A DNA stretch of 64,000 bases, from the NCBI GenBank assembly GCA_039566865.1, contig CM076954.1, positions 11,556,001-11,620,000 of the forward strand. The letters run 5' to 3'. This DNA comes from Aurelia coerulea (taxonomy: Eukaryota > Cnidaria > Scyphozoa > Semaeostomeae > Ulmaridae). Below, piece by piece: positions 55,984 through 64,000 of this stretch (its first letter is position 1; every line of letters starts with the position of its first letter). The notes under the pieces were generated by a model. The model saw nothing but the letters and a program-made list of their open reading frames with translations. It was not told the origin of the DNA and made no database searches. Both the position numbers and the translations under genes were made by a program.

Positions 55984-56829
55984 TCCGTCACGCTCGTTAA
56001 AGCAATTGATTAACGTTTTATCTCTGCTAATTGGCACTGGAATAAAGAAAGCGCACAGAAAGCGCATACAAGACAGAAGTTTCCCGCGATCCTATAGCAA
56101 AATTTGACGTCGGCTTATTTCATGTTAGACAGATTTGACACCATAAGATGGATAAATCACCATGATGTTTACCCTGGCACAACAACAAATTTACCCAGAA
56201 TTGGCACGTTCTTGACATCATTAGCAGCTTAATTATGTTAAAACAATCGTTTTCTAGAACGAACGCATCATTAGCCACTTATTGATAGTATTCATTATGC
56301 AAATAAGTCAAGTTTAGAGGATGATGTAACCGGCGGCCTGCACAGAGGCTAGCATTCGCAGCATCACCGAAGGTAGAAGGACCCTCCTCCTACACAGCTA
56401 CGGATGGAAACGTCGCAGGTGAAGTTGAGAGGAAAGGTGCAGGATCCCGGCAAACAATGGCCCCATTAACTAGGGGAAGGCACGTGATCACACTGAACCG
56501 AAACATCTTCATGCATATGATTCTGCACAGAGGTTATTTTCGTGACTACTTGTCTCAAACTAGATGCCCGCAAATAGAAACGTTCTTCAGGGTTCTATAT
56601 ATTAAACATAAGCAATTTTGCATTATCGGAAATCTCACATGACATCTAATTTGAGACATACAAGGCGCTTGATTTTCTATGGAAGGCGACTTTAGGAGCA
56701 ACACTCATCTCTCTGACTGTAGCTAAAAACAACATCAACAATCATTTGGGGTTATGAAGAAATCAATTTTTGATTACAAAGTCCTTTGTAATCTAAGAAG
56801 GGGCTCCGATGTCAGTCAGAAAGTCAGAA

Positions 56830-56860
<31 letters not shown>

Positions 56861-57673
56861 AAGTCAGTCACGCTCGTTAAAGCAATTAATTAACGTTTTA
56901 TCTCTGCTAATTGGCACTGAAATAAAGAAAGCGCACACAAAGCGCATACAAGACAGAAGATTCCTGCGATCCTATAGCAACATTTGACGTCGGCTTATTT
57001 CATGTTGGACAGATTTGACACCGCAAGATGGATAAATCACCATGATGTTTACCCTGGCACAACAACAAATTGGCACGTTCTTGACTTCATTAGCAGCTTA
57101 ATGATGTTAAAACAATCGTTTTCTAGAACGAACGCATCATTAGCCACTTATTGATAGTACTCATTATGCAAATAAGTCAACCTTGGAGGATGATGTAACC
57201 GGCGGCCTGCACAGAGGCTTGCATTCGCAGTATCACCGAAGGTAGAAGGACCGCCCTCCTACACAGCTACGGATGCAAACGTCGCAGGTGAAGTTGAGAG
57301 AAAAGGTGCAGAATTCCAGCAAACAATGGCCCCATTGACTGGAGGAGGGCACGTGATCACACTGAACCAAAACATCTTCATGCATGTGAATCTGCACAGA
57401 GGTTATTTTCGTGACTGCTTGTCTCAAACTAGATGCCCGCGAATAGAAACGTTCTGCAGGGCTCTGCATAAACATAAGTAATTTTGCATTATCGTAAATC
57501 TCACATGACATCTAATTTGAGACATACAAGGCGCTTGATTTTCTATTGAAGGCGACTTCAGCAGCAACACTCATCTCTCTGACTGTAGCTAAAAACAGCA
57601 TCAACGATCATTTGGGGTTATGAAGAAATCAATTTTCAGATTTTCTTATGCTTGCTTAGCTCAGGACGGACTT
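55893..57673. repeat. 880-bp tandem duplication inside a GATTACAAAG-ended element
   Basis: Copy 1 (55893-56772) and copy 2 (56773-57650) match at about 95 percent: each begins GATTACAAAGTCC..TTTGTAATC (a hairpin), has a GAAA microsatellite (55941-55982, 56826-56859), then GTCACGCTCGTTAAAGCAAT, TAACCGGCGGCCTGCACAG, and ends GGGGTTATGAAGAAATCAATTTT. The pair is closed at 57662-57675 by GGACTTTGTAATCA, the inverse of the start, so it looks like one TIR element with a duplicated interior. The small ORFs in each (56457-56642, 57233-57511) do not agree with each other. Confidence 0.85.
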
Positions 57674-57735
57674 TGTAATCATCCAAAAGGATCTTATGTT
57701 TAATAGTATTAACGACTGGATTATTTCAAATATAG

Positions 57736-57838
57736 GATTATGTTGACACGAAAGAGAAATACTTCCGATCGGATCATCACGAACAAGACAAGAATGGTGT
57801 CTGGGTGCCTGTTCATGAAATCCATGACTTCAATACAG
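57736..57838 (+). CDS. LolA-like protein, exon 5
   Basis: It enters in phase 0 and reads DYVDTKEKYFRSDHHEQDKN then GVWVPVHEIHDFNT (residues 269-302). VHEIHDFN is a characteristic string of this family's second repeat. The donor ATACAG|GTAACG is in phase 1. The exon is too short to be found as a plain ORF, and was located from the phase and the family signature. The gene continues beyond; no convincing exon 6 was found before the window ends, so the C-terminal half (and any membrane anchor) is outside. Confidence 0.82.
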
Positions 57839-57867
57839 GTAACGCCCCTCATCACTCTGATCAATTA

Positions 57868-58571
57868 CAGTAGAAACCCTATGTAAGGTTCTTAAATAGG
57901 TGCTTATACTGTAGTTGGTACAGTGCGGATGTGTTTTTATACTCTCGAGCACGGAATAAACAGGGGGTGAGAATAATGGGGGGGGTTGGAAATCGTTCAA
58001 ATATAATAATAAATGGGGGGCTGGAACAATTCTGGGGGGGGGTTGGAAAATTGAGAATCGTCGTTTTCGTTTTCGTAGTAAAACACATATCTTTTTTATA
58101 TTAGTCATGTTATTAATACATTGTACTTCCTTTCTCGCGTGCGGGTCAGACAAACAAAGGAGAATAAAGATAATGAAGACAGTAAGTACATTTGCTTGGC
58201 AGGAATTATGTTCACTATTGTTTCTATTTTTGAAGAATTAATAAAAGGGGGTGGAATTAAAGTGGGGGTTAGGGGTGGGAAATTTTTCAAAAATTAATAA
58301 GTGGGGAGGGGGGCGATTATTCGGTGCTCGAGAGTACATGCCATTGCATTCCTTCTATGAATTTAATACTTTTTCAACATATTTCTTTTTGATAAAGTTT
58401 ACATCATGAAAGATTTTGTAATTTTCAAGTGAAGTACCATCTATTAAACTATTATATAAGAACCTTTAAAAATGTTCAGCCTCTTATGGGTTCTTGTTTA
58501 AAAAGTTGTAATCATGGAATTTCAGCCTCAAGGTTCTTATAAAACTAGGTTCTTTATGCGGGTTTCTACTG
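57868..58571. mobile_element. CAGTAGAAACCC mariner-type MITE
   Basis: Ends CAGTAGAAACCC(T)ATGTAAGG and inverted CAGTAGAAACCCGCATAAAG, flanked by TA (57866-57867, 58572-58573). It starts only 29 bp into intron 5. Related internal strings (AGGTTCTTA, GGTTCTTAT) occur on both sides. A further MITE (57942-58334) is inserted within it. Non-coding. Confidence 0.85.
57942..58334. mobile_element. CTCTCGAGCAC MITE nested in the previous one
   Basis: Ends CTCTCGAGCACGGAATAA and inverted CTCTCGAGCACCGAATAA, flanked by TA (57940-57941, 58335-58336). The interior is a row of G-rich blocks on the plus strand (GGGGGGGG at 57979-57986, GGGGGG 58015, GGGGGGGGG 58034, GGGGG 58246, GGGGG 58262, GGGGAGGGGGG 58303), separated by TTGGAAA-like spacers. 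Overlapping minus-strand ORFs (57830-58153, 57879-58088) are artefacts of these Pro-rich frames. Confidence 0.85.
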
Positions 58572-58573
58572 TA

Positions 58574-59555
58574 TTATACCAAACATTTATCTTGATTCCT
58601 ATCTTGATTTTTTTTTGTTGGGAGTCGGTGGTCAAACAGAACTAACATTTCACTAAACACATTTTCTCCGAAGCCTGTGATCAGCAAGTGCCTGTGCCAT
58701 TACCGAGAAGCTGAGGAGTCGGTCAAAACGAGATCAGTTGTTTTGCAAAAAATTCGTTGGAGTGATCATCCATAATTTCGCATAACAATATAAAACAGCA
58801 TTTGTTTTTGACCTCCATCAAACTTCTTCCAGCATCATCAGACAAACGTTATGTGACCAACAAAGGTGGCCAAACAAGCCCAAAATTTCACCAAACATTA
58901 GTTTTTGAAATGTTTGGTGAATTGTATGATCTGTTTGACCGGGGTATAAAGGCAGTTTGTCACGTAGATTGGCGGCAACAAAGTCAGAGCTAAACACAGC
59001 GGATGTCTTTATGATTTGGAATACAGGAATGCTTATCGTTATCACTTTCTCGTTTGTTAATACGTTTGTTCACGTTTGATCCAAGGCGTAAATAATTGTA
59101 ATATGGCAATACATCCATGCTAAATCTTTGTTTATATTCGAATCTATATATTGTCGTGAAGGCACCCCTGATCATACAGCATGGGCGTAGGGCGTTTTCG
59201 CAATGGGGATTTTGGATGGGAAGCAGTGGTTGCATCAACTGTTGTCGTTGTTGTTCTCCCGGCCGGGGTCACCGTTGCTTGGCGTGATGCGCTTATGCTG
59301 GCCTGTCATACGACGTGAAACACACCTCAGTATTTACTATTAGTAATCATTTATGTGCAGCTTCTTGTAATTGTTTATTTAGTTTTAATTAAGTTGGATG
59401 TTTCTTTATGTTATGACCATGGGGTAATCATTGTCTGTTGCTCCCTGTGGTTACTGTCCTTGTAGTGTTGTATAGTTGTATGTATATATTCCAGCTCGTC
59501 TTTCTTTTTGTTCACCTTTATATATGTCTTGTATGTATATATATATATGTAGGCC
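58574..59555. other. Intron 5 stretch with a 13-bp hairpin
   Basis: TTCACCAAACATT (58887-58899) and its inverse (58909-58921) form a perfect 13-bp hairpin with a 9-base loop; nearby CACTAAACACAT and CCAAACAAGCC are related strings, suggesting a small element around 58630-58960. No exon or RNA gene was identified; ORFs up to 82 codons (58990-59238, minus) show no domain. Confidence 0.5.
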
Positions 59556-59897
59556 AAGAGCCGCATTTAAGTCTGTTGGGGCCCTGGGCCCAAAACTGGT
59601 TGGGGCCCCTTAGAATATACCTAAACAAATTTATATCATAGTACTCGCGATACCCTGTTAGCATGTTTGCCATGTATGGGTAAGGCCACCAGATTCAGCC
59701 GTAGCCAAACAAGTTGATATTAACTAAACATTTTGAAAGGGGAAAATTCGAAGAAATGAGTAAACTTGTAGAAATATATACATGTCGGTACAATCCTAAG
59801 AAAACTCCCCTTTGTCCAATGGTTTTTCATGATTTTCGTCTTGCCTTCAATGCTGCAAAATTTCGGATGATATTCTTGGGGTCTAAAAACCTCACGA

Positions 59898-60182
59898 CAG
59901 TGGCGTGGCCAGGGTAAATTAAATGAGGGGAAAGAAATGAGGGGCCTGGGGGCTCGCCCCCGGAAAATTTTTGGGGCTACGCCCTTTTCTTTGGCTTAGA
60001 ATGCATCTCCTAACATCATGCTTGCCATTAGCAACAAGGAAAATTTGATATTTTGTGACGGTTATCCTACAAAATGCCAGTGCTAAAATGGAAGTTTTGA
60101 CATTTCTCAGAAAGGTCTTTCCCAACCTATACCAACTTTGGACAAAAGTGGGGGCAATCCCCTCCCCCTCGTGCCTCGGGAC
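59898..60182. mobile_element. CAGTGGCGTGGC MITE, copy 2 (285 bp)
   Basis: CAGTGGCGTGGCCAGGGTAA at the left; CCCCTCCCCCTCGTGCCTC at the right is a diverged inverted end. The inner block (TTGGCTTAGAATGCATCTCC, CATCATGCTTGCCATTAGC) is the inverse of blocks at 19958-20104. This single-copy body shows that the duplication at 19037-20182 is secondary. The ORF at 59919-60200 is an artefact. Confidence 0.75.
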
Positions 60183-60599
60183 ATCAAAATTTGCTGCCAT
60201 TCATTAGGCAAAAGGCAACAACGCGCTCTTGTGACATGTGGACCTTAGTTGACACCTGACTCTTGACCCTTTCAGCATGGAGAAACTTCTTTCACTGGAG
60301 GAAACTCTGCATGGCAAAGTGCGGTCATTGCATTGAGCAACAATCTAAGTGCAGTAGTTGCCTTTGGGAAGTTGCAGCTTCATCTCCTTTCACAATTTGC
60401 TCTAATAGATCATCCAAAATAGGCTTTTGTGTTTCATGGGGTTGTCGCCTGTTCCATTTCTTACTTTTTATGGACTTCAGCTTCGGTATCAACGAGATTC
60501 CTCCTTTTATCGATGAACTTTTCGAGAGGCTTTTTTAACAATCATTTCAAACACAAGAGTGAAATCAACAGCACTTCATAGGCTTTTCAAATTTTGCTC

Positions 60600-60634
60600 G
60601 GGGCCCCCTAGATTTAAGAATTCTAGGGGGCCCC
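60600..60634. repeat. 13-bp perfect GC-rich hairpin
   Basis: GGGGCCCCCTAGA at 60600-60612 is repeated inverted at 60622-60634, with 9 bases between. Highly GC-rich in AT-rich surroundings; it is part of the GGGCCC foldback element. Confidence 0.9.
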
Positions 60635-60675
60635 TGGGCCCGGGCCCAGTGGGCCCATGGGTAAATGCGTCACTG

Positions 60676-61072
60676 TGTAGGCCTACTTTAAATAAATTGA
60701 TAATAATAATAGTAATAATAATAATATCAATTTCATTGAAATCAGATTGGTACAAGAAGTGTCATGTATATTTTAGTGATTTTCTGAGAAACCTGTTCCT
60801 AAATATGGGTATGTCATAGTCATGTGACCAATTATATAACAATGACTTATTTCTAATTTGATACAATGTTGAATTCTATGAAAAGTCACAAAAGTGCCAG
60901 TCTTTTATCGTGCTTAGTTTAAGAGAGCAATTGGAGGAAGTTTGGCTGGGGAAGGTTCAGATGGTATGCGTCAAATTAATACCATCACTTTCTGAAGAAT
61001 CTCGAACAAAGGTGGACTGCGTTTTTTAACAACCTGTATTATTGTTATGCTTTCTATAGTTGTTCCATTGAG
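60676..61072. other. Intron 5 spacer
   Basis: AT-rich, contains a short (TAA/ATAATA) microsatellite around 60700-60730. No gene or element recognised. Confidence 0.5.
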
Positions 61073-63526
61073 ATATGGGTAATTCCAAATAAGAACAACA
61101 GATGCCTGTCAGGTGATGTTTTCAAAATTCCTTCTAATTTTTACCAAGGGGACCCAAGCATTGGAGAACCTCAGAAAAAAAAATTCAGCAAGATATCTCA
61201 TTTGGTTCAGATTTTATGATCAATTTAATATTTAGCCAGTTGATGCAAATGTGTGCTTTTTCATGAGGTGGCAGATTCAACTTCAAATATATGGAAATCA
61301 AAATTTCTTATCCTAACTCTTTCTGCACTTGGTTATAGCACACCATAAATTCTTTTGGAAAATTAATGTTTCAAGTAATTGAAGACCACAATATTAGTAG
61401 AATATTGCTTCAAAGTTTGAACCAAGTATGATTTTGACCCCAAAATGTGTCTGGGGAAGGGATTTTGTTCTTGGTTTTCTGATCGATATATGTCATGGCA
61501 CTTTTTAGCTTTATGACATAGAATATTGATCTGCCCCCAATGCTACATTTCAAACGGCCAAACGGTTTTCGCAAAATTCCTTAATCCAGGGGGTTGCCAA
61601 GTCTGTCCATTTTTGCCTAAAAGCCTATTTTTCCATATTTTCAAACAGCATCTTGCAAAAATCTTGCAACACTGAAGATAGCTATTCATATCACCCAAAT
61701 GTGCATATGTAGAAGTTCTGAAAAAGTGTAGAAACCAAGAAAATTTTGATCTGACATGAGAACAATAGCTCTATCAAGATGGATGCACGCTCAAAATGGC
61801 TAAGTTCAGCCAACTTCAACGGGCTAGAAATCTTGTGTCCCAAGGAGGTACATGCCTGCAATTTTTTACATGGACTCCTGCACCTTAGAACTGATGCTCT
61901 TGCAAATGTGAAAGCCAAACGGGGTCTGGAAGAGTGTCAAATAGCAACATTTGCCAACACGGGGGGGGGGGGGGGGGTAACATGACAAATGAAGATTTTT
62001 AAGGCGGATTGTTTCTATTGCAATTATTTACGCTTTTTTCCAGAAGAAATCATTTTGGGAAGTTGTATAATCAAATTGATTGCATCTGAATATAGATACA
62101 TTTTGTTCTTGTGCTATAGTTGTTCAAAACAAGGGGTATCCTCATGTCTGTCCAAGACCAAACTTGCATCTATTGGCATAGAATTTTCCCAAAGATGGAA
62201 TATCGTGCAAAAAGACACAATTGGGTCATTCCAAATGAGAACAACGGATGCCTGTCAGATGATGTTTTCAAAATTCCTTCTACTTTTCAACAAGGGCACC
62301 AAAGCATCAGAGAACCTCAGAAAAGAATTTCAGTAAGAATATCATTAACCAATCCAGTGAAAGTAAAGTAAACCAGTTTGTTTCCTATTGTGTCTTTTTG
62401 CACGATATTCCATCTTTGGAAAAATTCTATGCCAATAGATGCAAGTTTGGTCTTGGAAAGACCTTAGGATACCCCCTGTTTTGAACAACTATAGCACAAG
62501 AACAAAATGTATATATATTTGGATGAAGTCAGTTTCATTATACAACTTCCTAAAATGATTTCTTCTGAAAAAAGAGTAAGTAATTGCATTATGAAAAAAA
62601 TCCCCCTCAAAAATCTTCATTTGTCATGTTACCCCCCGTGTTGTCAAATGTTGCTATTTGACACCTTCCAGACCTCGTTTGGCTTTCACATTTGTAAGAG
62701 CATCAGTTCTAAGGTGCAGGAGTCCATGTAAGAAATTGCAGGCATGTGCCTCCTTGGGACACAAGATTTCTAGCCCGTTGAAGTTGGCTGAATTTAGCCA
62801 TTTTGAGCGTGCATCCATCTTGATAGAGCTATTGTTCTCATGTCAGATCAAAATTTTCTTGGTTTCTACACTTTTTCAGAACTTCTGCAGGTGCACATTT
62901 GGGTGATATGAATAACTATCTTCAATGTTGCAAGAATTTTGCAAGATGCTGTTTGAAAATATGGTAAAATAGGCTTTTAGGCAAAAATGGACAGACTTGG
63001 CTACCCCCTGGATTAAGGAATTTTGCGAAAACCGTTTGGTCCTTTAAAATATAGCATCGGGGGTAGAACAATATTCTATGTCATAAAGCTGAAAAGTGCC
63101 ATGATATTTATCGATCAGAAAACCAACAAAAAAATCCCTTCCCAGACACATTTTGGGGTCAAAATCATACTTAGTTCAAACTTCGAAGCAATATTCTACT
63201 AATATGTTGGTCTTCAATTACCTGAAACATTTATTTTCCAAAATAATCCATGGTGTGCTATAACGAAGTGCAGAAAGAGTTAGGAAAAGATGTTTTTGAT
63301 TTCCATATATTTGACCTTGAATTTTTTCCATCTCATGAAAAAACATACATTTGCATCAATTGGCTAAATATTCAATTGATCATAAAACCTGAACCAAATG
63401 AGATATCTTGCTGAAATTTTTTTTCTGAGGTTCTCTGATGCTTGGGTCCCCTTGGTAAAAATTAGGAGCAATTTTGAAAACATCAGCTGACAGGCATCTG
63501 TTGTTTTTATTTGGAATGACCCATAT
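61073..63526. repeat. 2.45-kb near-perfect palindrome, A-B-A-B'-A' layout
   Basis: ATATGGGTAATTCCAAATAA begins the left arm and its inverse (TTTGGAATGACCCATAT) ends the right arm. Arms 61073-62221 and 62386-63526 match at about 90 percent; the 164-bp centre (62222-62385) is a third copy of the terminal block A (TTGGGTCATTCCAAATGAGA, GATGCCTGTCAGRTGATG, GAGAACCTCAGAAAA). Mirror ORFs (61691-61918 minus and 62658-62906 plus, about 90 percent alike) simply reflect the palindrome. The left arm has a G18 run at 61962-61978 that is only C6 on the other side. No transposase. Most likely a foldback transposable element (inference). Confidence 0.88.
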
Positions 63527-64000
63527 GCTTTTAAGTCTTAATGGTATTGCTATAGAACTGATATTCTAATAAATTCTTATATGAGAAATGCATGAGTCAA
63601 GTGCTGATTAGCATTTGGCGATAATCAGAACAGTCAAGCAATTGGACTTATTATGATGCTAACTACCATTTCTATAGGATTAAGAAGGAAGGAAAAGTCC
63701 CAGCAGAAATATTCAAAAATCCGAAAAAATCCGAAAAATCCGCTTAAAATCTGAAAAAATCCGCAAATCCGGAACCAAAATCGAAGGATTTTTCCCGGGG
63801 GGGGGGGGCGGTACATGACTTGAGGATGGACGGGGGTCTGCCGCCCGGTTTTCAGAAAGCTACCCTCTTCTAATTACCGAAACTTGCTTTTGATACCCAC
63901 TTTTATAATTAATTTTGGCGGAAAACTGCCAATTTGAACCATTTTTGCGAATTTCAGCGAAACTACACCCATGTTTATGGAAAATCTGCCGAAAAAGGAC
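63527..64000. other. Right edge with AAAAATCCG repeats and a G run
   Basis: Around 63714-63775 there are six degenerate copies of (A)AAAATCCG; at 63797-63808 a ten-base G run within CCCGGGGGGGGGGCGG. No exon of the LolA-like gene is visible. The ORF 63634-63816 reads this low-complexity DNA. Confidence 0.6.

Larger units (their letters stand above)
54640..57735 (+). other. Intron 4 of the LolA-like gene (3.1 kb)
   Basis: Donor GTAAGA at 54640, acceptor TTTCAAATATAG at 57735, a weak pyrimidine tract. It contains two minisatellites and an 880-bp tandem duplication. 54640-55180 has no recognised content. Confidence 0.8.
59556..60675. mobile_element. GCATTTAA..GGGGCCCTGGGCCC foldback element
   Basis: The left end CGCATTTAAGTCTGTTGGGG then CCCTGGGCCC, and the right end inverted (GGGCCCATGGGTAAATGCG). 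Inside are the CAGTGGCGTGGC MITE (59898-60182), a perfect hairpin at 60600-60634 with arms GGGGCCCCCTAGA, and at 60540-60263 a minus-strand coding-looking relic (RRQPHETQKPILDDLLEQIV) that I cannot assign; it may be a fragment of this element's protein. Confidence 0.65.

Noticed and set aside
60258..60538. Exon 6 of the LolA-like gene (CTTTCAG|CATGG, open frame with several Cys)
   Set aside because: No resemblance to the family; it lies inside the GGGCCC foldback element and the opposite strand looks at least as coding-like.
61691..62906. Two nearly identical ORFs (61691-61918 minus, 62658-62906 plus) as a conserved gene pair
   Set aside because: They are mirror images within the palindrome; similarity is explained by the inverted arms, and there is no domain or start context.

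Overview
This is eukaryotic, very AT-rich, repeat-laden DNA, almost certainly from a marine invertebrate. Anthozoan cnidarians fit best by inference (the style of the LINE proteins, a G-tract/TACTT MITE family, a Penelope N-terminal fragment, and a LolA-like surface protein gene), but no species-specific marker is visible. There is no operon structure and no bacterial signal; nearly all long ORFs belong to transposable elements.

The one host gene I can support runs left to right through most of the window. Five exons (12692-12941, 24423-24645, 44314-44531, 54527-54639, 57736-57838) join in phase through GT-AG introns and encode the first 302 residues of a secreted or surface protein with metazoan 'LolA-like' repeats. 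The gene continues past the right edge. Introns are about 11.5, 19.7, 10.0, 3.1 and more than 6.1 kb, so the rest of the window is mostly a record of insertions into its upstream flank and introns.

Region by region. 1-12.5 kb (upstream): a satellite derived from the arm of a CCGGGTGTC-ended TA-flanked element (1-1855); a 3.9 kb GGGGAGACC-ended element (2573-6458) holding a second TIR element that holds a LINE; a G-tract MITE with a 9-bp target duplication (8760-9079); a 3.2 kb element with ATACCGCA arrays (9294-12454) holding a dead LINE. Intron 1 (12.9-24.4 kb): a Ty1/copia provirus (13591-18681, minus strand) inside a foldback element and itself broken by a hAT-like insertion; a GTGGCGTGG MITE; two dead LINE fragments. 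Intron 2 (24.6-44.3 kb): a tandem duplication, then a deep nest in which a foldback element holds a LINE, the LINE holds a nearly pristine Ty3/gypsy element of Gmr1 type (Gag-PR-IN-RT-RH order), and its 5' LTR holds a 2.86 kb TIR element with an 11-bp target duplication; then a Penelope-like fragment with a candidate hammerhead ribozyme, a TA-flanked foldback MITE and a tRNA-derived SINE. Intron 3 (44.5-54.5 kb): a decayed LINE with its own small insertion, a nested pair of CCGGGTGTC elements, and a LINE with an intact 742-codon frame. Intron 4: minisatellites and an 880-bp tandem duplication. Intron 5 to the right edge: nested TA-flanked MITEs, a GGGCCC-rich foldback element and a 2.45 kb near-perfect palindrome.

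Relative ages can be read from the nesting: gypsy LTRs differ at 2 of 324 positions, copia LTRs at 5 of 209. The most interesting items are the Gmr1-type element with a SCAN-like capsid region, the candidate ribozyme, the 11-bp-TSD element family, the CCGGGTGTC superfamily that has spawned a satellite, and the A-B-A-B'-A' palindrome. All homology calls are from reading sequence; no database search was run.
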